Source: SKVR01 sp964453995 (GTDB lineage: Bacteria > Bacteroidota > Bacteroidia > Bacteroidales > UBA7960). From it: 44,987 nucleotides of DNA. Below, in pieces: positions 8,958 to 17,740 of this stretch (within the stretch, counting starts at the first letter, position 1; the number at the start of each line of letters is the position of its first letter). The stretch is taken from NCBI GenBank assembly GCA_964453995.1, contig CAYVQC010000037.1, positions 1 through 44,987 of the forward strand, written 5' to 3'. The notes under the pieces are model-generated. The model was given only the letters and a program-made list of their open reading frames with translations, did no database searches and was not told where the DNA came from. The position numbers were made by a program, and so were the translations under genes.

Positions 8958-10250
8958 TTATCCTACCATCAACTGGATCATTTCATTTTCATTAAAATAC
9001 TTTTCTGCCATTTCCATCACATCAACCGGAGTAATGGCATTAAGTTGAGGTAAAAAATCATTATAATGATCGTAATCAAGACCAAACAAGAGGATTTCCT
9101 TAAAACGTTCCATCTGCATGAAGGGGCCGTCGAAAGACCTGAGAAAGCTGGCAGACAAATAATTTTTCAGCATCAGAAGCTCCTCATCTGAAGCAGGCTG
9201 CTGCCTCAATCGTGTAAGTTCCTTAAGTATCTCTTCAGTTGCCATTTCTTTCACATCAACACCCACCTGGGTAGTGATAAAGAAATAAGCATGGCGCATA
9301 AGTGATACCAGGGCAGAGTTTATTCCGTATGTAAATCCTTTGTCCTGCCTTATATTGGTCATTAACCGTGAACCAAAATATCCTCCCAGCAAGGTATTGG
9401 TAATGGAGATACGATGATAATCGAGATGCGTGCGATTGGGCATGAGCTTGCCAATCCTTAGTGATGCCTGCAAGGTACCTTCCAAAGGTATAAACTCCTT
9501 TACCACCTTACTTTTTACGGGGAATGCCCTAATGGGTGCTACTTCCTCATCAGGTTTTCGAAACCAGTTAGATTCCTGGATCTTCTGGTTTAGCAATGGG
9601 ATAAAGTTGTCTGGCAGGATACCTGAGGCAAAACAGTAGCAATTTCCCGGATGCAAAAACCTGTTATAGTAGTTTTCCACATCTCCTCGGGTGAGCTGAT
9701 CAAAATCTTGCAGTTGCAGGATTGAACCATAAGGATGATCAGCACCAAAAACAAGTTGGTTGAAATGTACCCTGGCCAGATGACTTCCTTTTTTTTGGTT
9801 CACGATGTGCTTTTGCCTGCGATCGCTCAGCAGGATATCAAGCTCTTCATCGGGAAATATGGCTTGTGATATAATTTCCAAAACAATGTCCAAAACGGTA
9901 TTCAGGTGCCGGGTAAGAGCAAAAAACCCAACTGAAATAATGTCTTTTTGAGCTTCAACTATCAAGCTTACCCCATAAAAATCCCACAGTGCGTTCAACT
10001 GCCGTGAAGTTTTATTCCTTGTTCCTGTCTTCAGCAGGTTTGTAGCAGCATAAGCCTGCAAAGGCTTCTCCTGGTTGTAGCTGCCTACCCTGAAAAGAAA
10101 TTCAATTTTTGCTATTTCCTGCGTACCTCCTCTAAGGATCCAAACCGGAATATTATTTGCCAACTGGTCTTCTTCCGGTTTCAAAAATCCCACCTTATCA
10201 ATCATTTTCACTTTTGGTGGCAGGCTGCGAAACATTGTATTATTATCCAT
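8958..10250 (-). CDS. M16 family peptidase homologue lacking the zinc motif
   Basis: A 430-aa member of the M16 (pitrilysin/mitochondrial processing peptidase) superfamily. Where active members have HxxEH, this protein has GTRNKTSRQLNALWDFYG, so it cannot bind catalytic zinc. It keeps the substrate-binding Arg/Tyr-type segment (IRQDKGFTYGINSAL) typical of the non-catalytic partner. I placed the start at the ATG of MDNNTMFRSL, 13 bp after the stop of the upstream catalytic paralogue; a longer frame to 10520 would overlap that gene. Together the two should form an alpha-beta heterodimeric zinc protease. No signal peptide is visible, so a cytoplasmic or peripheral location is likely. Confidence 0.9.
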   Translation of the reverse strand: MDNNTMFRSLPPKVKMIDKVGFLKPEEDQLANNIPVWILRGGTQEIAKIEFLFRVGSYNQEKPLQAYAATNLLKTGTRNKTSRQLNALWDFYGVSLIVEAQKDIISVGFFALTRHLNTVLDIVLEIISQAIFPDEELDILLSDRRQKHIVNQKKGSHLARVHFNQLVFGADHPYGSILQLQDFDQLTRGDVENYYNRFLHPGNCYCFASGILPDNFIPLLNQKIQESNWFRKPDEEVAPIRAFPVKSKVVKEFIPLEGTLQASLRIGKLMPNRTHLDYHRISITNTLLGGYFGSRLMTNIRQDKGFTYGINSALVSLMRHAYFFITTQVGVDVKEMATEEILKELTRLRQQPASDEELLMLKNYLSASFLRSFDGPFMQMERFKEILLFGLDYDHYNDFLPQLNAITPVDVMEMAEKYFNENEMIQLMVG

Positions 10251-10263
10251 AAAGTTTATTTCC

Positions 10264-11502
10264 TTATTTTTTTGCCAGGTAATGCAGTTCTGAAACCTGC
10301 TCAGGTCTGAAGATGTTTTTTGCAGTTTCCTGAACTTCTTCCCGGGTGAGATCAAAGTACTTTTGTATTTGCTCATTGAGCAATGCAGCATCGCCAAGGC
10401 ATTCGTACCAGGCAAGATTGACCGATCTTGACAGGATACCAGCCTCTGCAAAAGTATGGTTCGCCTCAATCTTATTTTTAATCTTCTGAAATTCATAATC
10501 ATCAATCTCTCCGTAGGCAAGTGCCATGAGTTCTTCCCATAATGCTTCCCTGGCCGTATGAATATCCTGCCCTGGGTTTAACCTCCCTGTTATGGCCAGG
10601 AAACCTTTATCGAAGCTACCACTGATCCATGCATTGGTTTCAGAAAAGATCTTTCTTTTCTTTACCAGGTTTTCTCTCAGGCGGCCCGATTGCCCTCCTG
10701 CCAGGATATCGGTAATCACATCGGTGGTATAGAAATTATCATCCAACCTTGTTCCTGTGTGGAAGGCCAGATAAATTTCATCGTAGGGCACATCTCTTTC
10801 CACTGCCAGTTTGCGCGCCTGGGTTTGTGGGGGCTCAGCTGGCAGATCTCGCACTATAGGTTTGCCGGAAGGGATTTCTGCAAACCATTTCCGGATCAGC
10901 TCGAGGGTAGGTTCCGCTTCCACATTGCCCGACACCACGAGTATGGCATTATTGGGCCTGTAGTATTTAAAAAAGAACTCTTCAACCTGTGCAAGATTGG
11001 CACTTTTAATATGTTCTATACTTTTGCCAATGGTAGGCCACTGATAAGGATGTACTTTGTAGAGCAGGGGCCTGAGCAGCAGCCATACATCCCCGTAGGG
11101 CTGATTCAGGTAGGATTGCCTGAATTCTTCGGTGACTACATTTTTCTGAATTCTGAGTTTTTCTTCCGAAAAACTTAAACCAAGCATCCGGTCAGACTCC
11201 AGCCAGAGGGCTGTTTCCAGGTTATGTCGGGGCAAGGTAAGGTAATAGTTGGTAATATCATTATTGGTGAAGGCGTTGTTTTCACCCCCGGCCAATTGCA
11301 GGGTATTGTCATAACCTGGGATGTTGACAGATCCTTCAAACATAAGATGCTCAAAAAGATGTGCAAAACCGGTATGGTCGGGGTGCTCATCGCGAGCCCC
11401 TACATTATACAATACATTTACAACAGCAATTGGGGTGGATCTGTCCTGGTGGATCAGCACCTTTAGCCCATTATCGAGAACAAATCTTTCAAAGTTTACC
11501 AT
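10264..11502 (-). CDS. M16 family zinc peptidase, catalytic subunit
   Basis: Zinc metallopeptidase of the M16B type, 412 aa. The inverted zinc motif H48-L-F-E51-H52 is clear (TGFAHLFEHLMFEG), and the third ligand glutamate lies in NVVTEEFR (E125/E126), the expected 75-77 residues on. The N-terminal segment NGLKVLIHQDRSTP is a family hallmark. I chose ATG 11502 (MVNFERFVLDNGL); an upstream TTG would add six residues that do not look conserved. The catalytically dead paralogue follows after 13 bp. The substrate is unknown; bacterial pairs of this kind degrade or process peptides. Confidence 0.94.
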   Translation of the reverse strand: MVNFERFVLDNGLKVLIHQDRSTPIAVVNVLYNVGARDEHPDHTGFAHLFEHLMFEGSVNIPGYDNTLQLAGGENNAFTNNDITNYYLTLPRHNLETALWLESDRMLGLSFSEEKLRIQKNVVTEEFRQSYLNQPYGDVWLLLRPLLYKVHPYQWPTIGKSIEHIKSANLAQVEEFFFKYYRPNNAILVVSGNVEAEPTLELIRKWFAEIPSGKPIVRDLPAEPPQTQARKLAVERDVPYDEIYLAFHTGTRLDDNFYTTDVITDILAGGQSGRLRENLVKKRKIFSETNAWISGSFDKGFLAITGRLNPGQDIHTAREALWEELMALAYGEIDDYEFQKIKNKIEANHTFAEAGILSRSVNLAWYECLGDAALLNEQIQKYFDLTREEVQETAKNIFRPEQVSELHYLAKK

Positions 11503-11517
11503 AATACAACAAAAACA

Positions 11518-11525
11518 CAAAGGTA
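11518..11525 (-). promoter_or_regulatory. Promoter -7 element of the M16 pair
   Basis: TACCTTTG on the minus strand, a full TAnnTTTG match 16 bp before the ATG. It predicts a very short leader of about 10 nt. There is no TTG at the -33 distance, so confidence is moderate. Confidence 0.45.
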
Positions 11526-11658
11526 TGAATAAAAGATTCCTTAATGTACCCAGGGATAAATCACAATGGAATTACACCAAACACTTCCGGTACGCCAATG
11601 TTTGCTGCACGGAATACGCAAAATGAAACCAGATTGGGCCGAAAACAGGAAATTAGAT

Positions 11659-13182
11659 TTATTGACGCACAAAAATATCTTCTTTTTTTTGCGGTCTTTT
11701 GTCTGTAATCCACCTGAAATTTTGCAAAAATCTTTCTTCTGAAGGGATCTTATCCGGCGGGAAAAGGTTAGCATCCGAATCGGTATAAAGAATGATGGAA
11801 CTAACCTGGTTTTCTTCAATATAAATGGTGATATCTGATGAGAGTGATTTATTGATCCCTATGAGCTCTTCATTTTCTTCGCGGGCAAAATAAAGAGCCT
11901 CTCCATTGCCAAATACATCAATCCGCTTAAGTTCATTGTCAAAAAAATGAGCGATGATATTCTTACCCTTTATCTGATTGAAGGATATACTGTCTTCCAT
12001 GGAAACGATAAAAGCAGCATCAAAAAGATGTATGCTTTCTACACGGTTATCTTCAGCGGTTTTCACCTCTATCCTTTGGGCTGTGAGCTGGTGGTTTTCT
12101 GACCATATAACAGGATCATTGTAAAGATAAATTGTTGAATCAGAAAAATTATATACTATTGAATCGGCTATTCCCTGCAGGTCAGTTTTAAAGATTTTGG
12201 CCCTGTTCCAGGCGAACAATAATTCGCGCTGGTTTTCCTCATCATTAACAGATCGCAGGGTATCGGCATGCATAAAAAGGGAGTCGTTGTTGGCCACAAC
12301 GGTAAGCAATGCATCGACGGTAACTTCGGAAAGAAATTCTTTTTCAAAATGTTCTGCTTTTTGGCCTGTAACAAATGTTTGCTGAACGGAGTCCTTTAGC
12401 ATTACATTCCTGATGGCTCTTCCATAGCCAAGGTTCCTGTTGTAAAAAAGGCTATCACCTGCCAGAAATTGTTCCCCATTGGTAAAATATGCCTCCTTGC
12501 TGAATCTCGCAATATCATTCTTTGTATCGTACCATCCGTTGCGGCAAAAAATTGTATTCTCTTCACTTACTATGGTAGTAGGTCCGAAAAAATAGGCAAT
12601 TTCAGTAAGGGTATTATACCGAAGGGTATCTGAATTCATAACGTAATCCGGATTTAGCAGGTTTACGCTGTCTTTGAAGAAGAAGTTCTTTTCATCGGCA
12701 AAGTAAAACCCCCATTTGCTGGTGAGGGTATTTTCAATGTCAACAATTTTTCCCCCGTCAGTATAATTGGCTGTATTGGTTTCCAGATTGTAAAAAAGAT
12801 GCTGGGTGGTAAGGGTCATCTGGTTGTCGATCATTTTCACATTGCCGTGCAGTTCGGCAATCCGGGTATTGCCATCGTAAAACAGCTTATCTCCGTATAT
12901 TTCAATGGTATCATTTACCTGGATATGGACATTGCTGTACGCGTTGAAGCGGTTATCGTCGATAAATTGCCAGGCGCTGTCACACACCATGGTGGCATCC
13001 TCGTGCTTAAATTTCACATCACCGATCAACCTTCTTGCATCGGGAGCAATGGACCGATCAAAGCGGGTTACCTCCGCATGAACCAAATCCACACGTGTAG
13101 CTTTACTTTGCTCCTGCGCAGCAAGAAACGGGCTGTGCAGGAGCACAAATCCAAAACAAAGGAAAAAAAGTCTTATTATCAT
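11659..13182 (-). CDS. OstA/LptA-like LPS-transport family protein
   Basis: A 507-aa exported protein with a signal peptide at residues 1-22. The body is made of repeated short beta-strand units characteristic of the OstA/LptA beta-jellyroll, for example IEIYGDKLFYDGNTRIAELH followed by MIDNQMTLTTQHLFYNLETN. LptA-type proteins form the periplasmic bridge that carries lipopolysaccharide to LptD. The protein is longer than proteobacterial LptA (about 185 aa) and lacks an LptD barrel, as is usual for the Bacteroidota OstA-like family. It follows the two symporter genes on the same strand by 56 bp. The LPS role is family knowledge, not something the sequence proves. Confidence 0.85.
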   Translation of the reverse strand: MIIRLFFLCFGFVLLHSPFLAAQEQSKATRVDLVHAEVTRFDRSIAPDARRLIGDVKFKHEDATMVCDSAWQFIDDNRFNAYSNVHIQVNDTIEIYGDKLFYDGNTRIAELHGNVKMIDNQMTLTTQHLFYNLETNTANYTDGGKIVDIENTLTSKWGFYFADEKNFFFKDSVNLLNPDYVMNSDTLRYNTLTEIAYFFGPTTIVSEENTIFCRNGWYDTKNDIARFSKEAYFTNGEQFLAGDSLFYNRNLGYGRAIRNVMLKDSVQQTFVTGQKAEHFEKEFLSEVTVDALLTVVANNDSLFMHADTLRSVNDEENQRELLFAWNRAKIFKTDLQGIADSIVYNFSDSTIYLYNDPVIWSENHQLTAQRIEVKTAEDNRVESIHLFDAAFIVSMEDSISFNQIKGKNIIAHFFDNELKRIDVFGNGEALYFAREENEELIGINKSLSSDITIYIEENQVSSIILYTDSDANLFPPDKIPSEERFLQNFRWITDKRPQKKEDIFVRQ

Positions 13183-13238
13183 AAATGGTTAATGTAACAC
13201 GATCTTGTGTGTTAACCCTGAAAAAGCAATTTTATTGT

Positions 13239-14693
13239 TTAGCTTTTCCACTGGTCAGTACCAAAGTAGGTTTTTACTTCCTGCTGAATAACAGGAGATA
13301 ACAAAAGGATGGCAACAAGATTGGGGAGGGTCATAAAAGTGATCACCATATCCACAAAGCTCCATACCAGGTCAAGCCCCCAAATGGCTCCGAAAAAGAC
13401 AAAAACAGAGTAAAGATAGTAATAAGGTTTAATGGCTTTTTCGCCAAAGAGGTAATTGGCAGCCCTGGAACCATAATACGACCAGCTGATGATTGTGGAA
13501 AAGGCAAACAAAAGCAGTCCTACTGAAACGATATGTGGAGCAATATGGCCCAGGTTAACTTTTGCCAGCCCTGTTTCGAAAGCAACAACCGTCATACCCA
13601 CGCCGGCAATTCCACTTTCCCATGCGCCGGTCATAATGATAACCAGAGCCGTAAGGGTGCAGATAAAGATTGTGTCGATAAAGGGTTCGAGCGATGCTAC
13701 CATACCTTCGCGCAGCGGATAAGGGGTTTTGGCTGCTGCATGCGCCATAGGAGCAGATCCTTGACCTGCCTCATTGGAAAACAATCCACGACGCACACCC
13801 ATGGTAAGGGTAAGAATAAAAGCTGATCCCACAAATCCACCGGTAGCAGCTGTTCCGGTAAATGCATCATTGAGAATAAGGTAAAAGCTTGAGCCGATCT
13901 TATCATAATTCAGGCCGATTACCAATATAGCTGCAAGAAAATAAACCACCGCCATAAAGGGTACAAGCTTGGAGGTTACTTCAGCAATTCGCTTAAGACC
14001 ACCAATCACGATCAATAAAACCAGCATAGCAATGAGTAAGCCGATTAAAATACTGGGCAGCTGGTCGGCATAGCTTTGCAGAAAACTAAAGCTGCCGGTA
14101 AGCCAATTGGTAATGAATGAAAAATTGTAGTTTGTCACCAATACGTCGGTCATGGAATTGGACTGTGCCATATTGCCTGTTCCCAGTGAGCAGATCACAG
14201 CTGCTGCAGCAAAAATTACGGCAAGGGTTTTGGCATGGCGCCCTAGTTTATCCTTCAACCCATATTCCATGTAGTACATGGGGCCACCGGAAACTGTTCC
14301 ATCGGAATTGAATTTACGGTATTTCAACGCCAGTGTACATTCTACCAGTTTGAGCATCATACCAAAAAAACCGGTAATCCACATCCAGAAGATAGCACCA
14401 GGTCCTCCCAGGTATATGGCAAGTGCAACTCCCACAATATTTCCTGTTCCTACAGTTGCTGAAAGAGCCGTAGTAAGAGCCTTGAAATGGTTGATATCCC
14501 CTTCATCACCTTTCTTTGAAAAGCGTCCTGCTACAACATGCAATGCATGCCTGAATTTGCGGATATGCAGAAAGTTAAGTTTGAAGGCAAAATAAATACC
14601 TGTGGGCAGCAAAAGTGCCAGCAACAAATACCCTCCTACATAATTATTATAGAGAGTAATTACGTGGTTGAGTTTTTCCAGAAAGTCAGTCAT
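13239..14693 (-). CDS. AgcS family sodium:alanine/glycine symporter
   Basis: Inner-membrane Na+-coupled amino-acid importer of the alanine/glycine:cation symporter family, 484 aa with many hydrophobic helices. Family signatures are visible: TALSATVGTGNIVGVALAIY near residue 70, GGPGAIFWMWITGFFGMMLK near residue 90, GGPMYYMEYGL near residue 140, and NEAGQGSAPMAHAAAKT near residue 305. Length is typical. It starts 16 bp after the stop of the NSS transporter, so the two Na+ symporters are almost certainly co-transcribed. Substrate is most likely alanine or glycine by family, but it cannot be read from the sequence. Confidence 0.95.
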   Translation of the reverse strand: MTDFLEKLNHVITLYNNYVGGYLLLALLLPTGIYFAFKLNFLHIRKFRHALHVVAGRFSKKGDEGDINHFKALTTALSATVGTGNIVGVALAIYLGGPGAIFWMWITGFFGMMLKLVECTLALKYRKFNSDGTVSGGPMYYMEYGLKDKLGRHAKTLAVIFAAAAVICSLGTGNMAQSNSMTDVLVTNYNFSFITNWLTGSFSFLQSYADQLPSILIGLLIAMLVLLIVIGGLKRIAEVTSKLVPFMAVVYFLAAILVIGLNYDKIGSSFYLILNDAFTGTAATGGFVGSAFILTLTMGVRRGLFSNEAGQGSAPMAHAAAKTPYPLREGMVASLEPFIDTIFICTLTALVIIMTGAWESGIAGVGMTVVAFETGLAKVNLGHIAPHIVSVGLLLFAFSTIISWSYYGSRAANYLFGEKAIKPYYYLYSVFVFFGAIWGLDLVWSFVDMVITFMTLPNLVAILLLSPVIQQEVKTYFGTDQWKS

Positions 14694-14709
14694 GAAGTTG
14701 GGTTTAGGT

Positions 14710-16071
14710 TTATTTGATCAGTCCGATTGTATTGAGAAATACGATAGCAATAGCAACAGGAGCGATAAAACGTATAATGAAACTAAATACTGTGAATAAT
14801 TTCAAGGTAAGTGTTCCGCCATTAGACAACTCATTTTTCACCTGGTGCTGTTTCATATACCAACCCACAAAAATTACAATAAGCAAACCACCCAGGGGCA
14901 ACAAAACATTGGAAGCGACAAAATCGAGTGCGTCAAAAATATTTTTACCGGCAATGGTTACTCCCTCGAAGGTACTCCAGGAAAGGGTACAGAAAACACC
15001 CACAAAAGCAGCCGCTACCATGGTAATGAGGGTTGCCTTCCTGCGCGAGAAAGAAAACTCTTCAGCCAAATATGCTACTACTACCTCCATAATAGATATG
15101 GATGATGTAATAGCTGCAATAGACAGCAGTATAAAGAATGCAATGGCAATATAATATCCACCGGTCATTTGCTGAAACACATTGGGCAGAACCATAAAGA
15201 TCAACCCTACACCACTATCAGGTTGCATCCCCAATGCAAAAACCGCAGGAAAAATGGCAATACCGGCAAGAACAGCAATAAAAACATCGGCAATAGATAC
15301 CTGAAATGCAGTAGATGTCAGGTTGGTGTCTTTGGGAAAGTAGGATGCATAAGTGATCAACGCTCCCATACCTATGCTTAATGAAAATGCAGCCTGCCCC
15401 AGGGCACTCAACAATACCCCGGAGTTAATTTTAGAAAAATCAGGTTGAAATAAAAACTGTAAACCCGCTATCGATCCTGGCAAAGTAAGCGAACGGATGC
15501 ATAAGGCAATAAGCAGAATCAATAAAAAAGGCATCAGTATTTTGGAGTATTTCTCAATTCCTTTTCTTACACCAAATAAGATAATAACCGCGGTAAGTAC
15601 CAGGAATATCATTTGCCAGAGTACAGGCATTGTTGCAGAAGACATGAACTGGGTAAAGATATCATTCAGCGCCGCCGGATCATGTCCTTTGAAACCGTTG
15701 ATCAACGAAAGGTAAACATAGTGCAGGGTCCAGCCTGCTATTGTACTGTAAAAAGCCAGGATGACAAAAGCGGCCACGATGCCCATGATCCCAATTACGG
15801 GCCACCAGGTTCCGGGGGCAATACTGCGAATAGCCCCGTAAGCATTCTTTTTTGCTCTGCGACCAATAACAAATTCAGACAACATCACAGGAATTCCCAA
15901 CAACACAACGAAAGACAGGTAAACCAGCAGGAATGCTCCGCCTCCACTTTCTCCAACCATATATGGAAACCTCCAGATATTCCCCAAACCAATTGCCGAT
16001 CCTGCTGCTGCCGCAACGATTCCGAACTTGCTGGTAAAGCCGTCACGCTTCCCCTGATGCTGAATTTCCAT
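14710..16071 (-). CDS. Neurotransmitter:sodium symporter (NSS/SNF) family transporter
   Basis: Inner-membrane Na+-dependent amino-acid transporter of the LeuT/MhsT family, 453 aa. The first helix carries the diagnostic unwound sodium/substrate site AAAGSAIGLGNIWRFPYMVG, followed by ESGGGAFLLVYL. A later sodium-site helix reads LGQAAFSLSIGMGALITYAS. The length equals that of short bacterial NSS proteins with 11-12 helices, which often carry hydrophobic or aromatic amino acids (family knowledge; specificity here is unknown). It is first in a minus-strand unit with the AgcS symporter and the OstA-like gene. A weak promoter lies about 55 bp upstream. Confidence 0.95.
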   Translation of the reverse strand: MEIQHQGKRDGFTSKFGIVAAAAGSAIGLGNIWRFPYMVGESGGGAFLLVYLSFVVLLGIPVMLSEFVIGRRAKKNAYGAIRSIAPGTWWPVIGIMGIVAAFVILAFYSTIAGWTLHYVYLSLINGFKGHDPAALNDIFTQFMSSATMPVLWQMIFLVLTAVIILFGVRKGIEKYSKILMPFLLILLIALCIRSLTLPGSIAGLQFLFQPDFSKINSGVLLSALGQAAFSLSIGMGALITYASYFPKDTNLTSTAFQVSIADVFIAVLAGIAIFPAVFALGMQPDSGVGLIFMVLPNVFQQMTGGYYIAIAFFILLSIAAITSSISIMEVVVAYLAEEFSFSRRKATLITMVAAAFVGVFCTLSWSTFEGVTIAGKNIFDALDFVASNVLLPLGGLLIVIFVGWYMKQHQVKNELSNGGTLTLKLFTVFSFIIRFIAPVAIAIVFLNTIGLIK

Positions 16072-16123
16072 AGTATATGAATTGATTGATGTATGTTCTG
16101 ATTTCGTTTTTTTTAGAAAAGGT

Positions 16124-16156
16124 CAAAAATAACAAAAATCTTTTTCAATCAACCAA
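16124..16156 (-). promoter_or_regulatory. Candidate promoter of the symporter operon
   Basis: On the minus strand TTGG (TTG at 16154-16156), a 22-nt spacer and TATTTTTG (16124-16131, full TAnnTTTG match). The spacer is slightly longer than the usual 19-20 nt. The leader would be about 45 nt. Confidence 0.35.
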
Positions 16157-16199
16157 GCAATTGGAATTAGCAAAAATTTAATAAAAACGTGGTACCGGT

Positions 16200-17522
16200 T
16201 CACCATGCAATGGCATTATCAATACTTCCATTATTGATCAATACGATATCGGCGGGTTTTATCTTTTTGCGGAGAAAGGAGAAAAATTTCCTGGCTGGCA
16301 TCTCTTTTACAACCCCCTGCCACAGGTCATCACTGTAAAGTGCATTGGTAATGCGGCCGCCATCCACAATGAGTTTCGCACCCGGTTCAAGAATAACCGA
16401 CGCTTGGGGCACCATCTCCAGGGTACCGGTGATATGCAATGTAGCACCCTTACGCACCCTTATATCCTGGTAAAACTTTATATTGAACGGCCATTTCTGG
16501 TCTGTAGAGATCACATAAGGATTTTCAGAATATGCCCATGAGTATTTGCGCACACTCTTCAGTGCAAGCGCGCGGTTCATACGCCCCATCTGGAGAGGAG
16601 TTATGCTGCCCGGGTTTTTATTGCCTCCCATCAGGTTGTTGGTGCAGGTAGTTTCCGGGTCATCTATATCGCAGTTCCATCCCCCCTGGTGGTAGCAGAC
16701 ATCACAGCCGGGCCTCAGGTTTTCGCACCACTCCTGCTTTTCAAACCCAAAAAGATCGAACAAAAAATCGGGATGGTTAAAACCACAGTATTCTGAATCA
16801 TAGGGATGCCTTAGCCCAAGATTGTGACCCAACTCATGAGCGATATGCAGCATTCGACCCCAGCTCAGATATGTTTCCGGATCAAAATCCTCAGGGACAA
16901 AAGTTACAACAAATCCATCAGCTTCAATCCTGGCTCCCGACGGAAATGTAGCATAGCCGGAAGCTCCGCGGCAACGGCCATGATTGAAATGGATATTGAG
17001 ATAGCGTCTTTTGTGAGGAAATTCACGAAAAACATATTCATTCAGCCTGTAACCATCGCCACAGCCTACACCATAATGTTTGCTACTGCGAATAAAGGTA
17101 ATATCCATAAGAGCAAACCGGATGTGGCTGTCGCGTAGATATTCTATACCAGCTACAGGAACCAGGGGTGGTGCAACTTTTGAAAAAATCAGGTTGAGCT
17201 TTTCTACCATATCATAGAACTGCCCGCGGATAATATCGTTGTCAGGCAGGTTGCCTGTACCATCGTCTTTTTGCCAAATATTAAAGGAAAGGTAAATGGT
17301 CTTCGTAACCGTATTGAGCGGTGTGCCTGGAATGTAATTTTTCTGATGCATGAAATAATCCGTTACCTCCTCATCGCTCATCGGGTCATTGCGTGTGGAA
17401 GTGGCAACATGCCCGGATGATTTATCGCCAGCCCACTCATTGGCAAAAGTCGGAGAAGATACATAGCAAAAAAGAAAAGCAGAAAAGACAACAAGAATTC
17501 GGAAATGATTCATTGATAGCAT
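16200..17522 (-). CDS. Exported zincin metalloprotease (HEXXHXXGXXH) with beta-rich tail
   Basis: A 440-aa protein with a signal peptide (cut near residue 27) and an extended zinc motif HELGHNLGLRH at 229-239. A plausible Met-turn NNLMGGN (Met298) lies 59 residues downstream, followed by PLQMGRMNRAL. This is the metzincin arrangement, closest in appearance to M43/pappalysin-like proteases. Numerous cysteines between 240 and 295 suggest disulfides and an extracytoplasmic location. The C-terminal part, about 335-400 (GATLHITGTLEMVPQASVIL), resembles the beta-helical strands of Bacteroidota surface proteins. It has no recognisable T9SS sorting domain and no lipobox, so final localisation is unclear. 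The gene stands alone, divergent from the HhH gene. A second ATG three codons in (17513) could be the real start. Confidence 0.85.
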   Translation of the reverse strand: MLSMNHFRILVVFSAFLFCYVSSPTFANEWAGDKSSGHVATSTRNDPMSDEEVTDYFMHQKNYIPGTPLNTVTKTIYLSFNIWQKDDGTGNLPDNDIIRGQFYDMVEKLNLIFSKVAPPLVPVAGIEYLRDSHIRFALMDITFIRSSKHYGVGCGDGYRLNEYVFREFPHKRRYLNIHFNHGRCRGASGYATFPSGARIEADGFVVTFVPEDFDPETYLSWGRMLHIAHELGHNLGLRHPYDSEYCGFNHPDFLFDLFGFEKQEWCENLRPGCDVCYHQGGWNCDIDDPETTCTNNLMGGNKNPGSITPLQMGRMNRALALKSVRKYSWAYSENPYVISTDQKWPFNIKFYQDIRVRKGATLHITGTLEMVPQASVILEPGAKLIVDGGRITNALYSDDLWQGVVKEMPARKFFSFLRKKIKPADIVLINNGSIDNAIAW

Positions 17523-17537
17523 ATTTTAAAACCAGAG

Positions 17538-17568
17538 GAAAGATACAAATGAAAAAGGGAAAAACAAA
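17538..17568 (-). promoter_or_regulatory. Candidate promoter of the zincin gene
   Basis: On the minus strand TTTG (17565-17568), then TATCTTTC (17538-17545), with 19 nt between the TTG-equivalent position and the -7 box. The last base of the -7 element deviates from TAnnTTTG. The predicted start site is within about 10 nt of the annotated ATG, which favours the internal ATG at 17513. Confidence 0.4.
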
Positions 17569-17740
17569 TAATGTACCGTAACCGGGTTAAGCTCCAGAAT
17601 ACCTCTGACACAAGCATCGATTAACAGATTTTAACTTGTATTTTCGGCGCGATTATTATAATTTTCCTATTGTTAATCTTAATTTATATCTTACTGGCGC
17701 TGTTGGTAGTTTTTGCAAATAATTCATTCAGAGGGGTAAT

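Noticed and set aside
10251..10520. 90-residue N-terminal extension of the second M16 protein
   Set aside because: It overlaps the end of the catalytic M16 gene and has no family similarity; ATG 10250 gives the normal start.
13188..13216. GTTAA...TTAAC hairpin between the AgcS and OstA-like genes
   Set aside because: Pairing depends on several wobbles and no T-run follows in the direction of transcription, so it is not convincing as a terminator.
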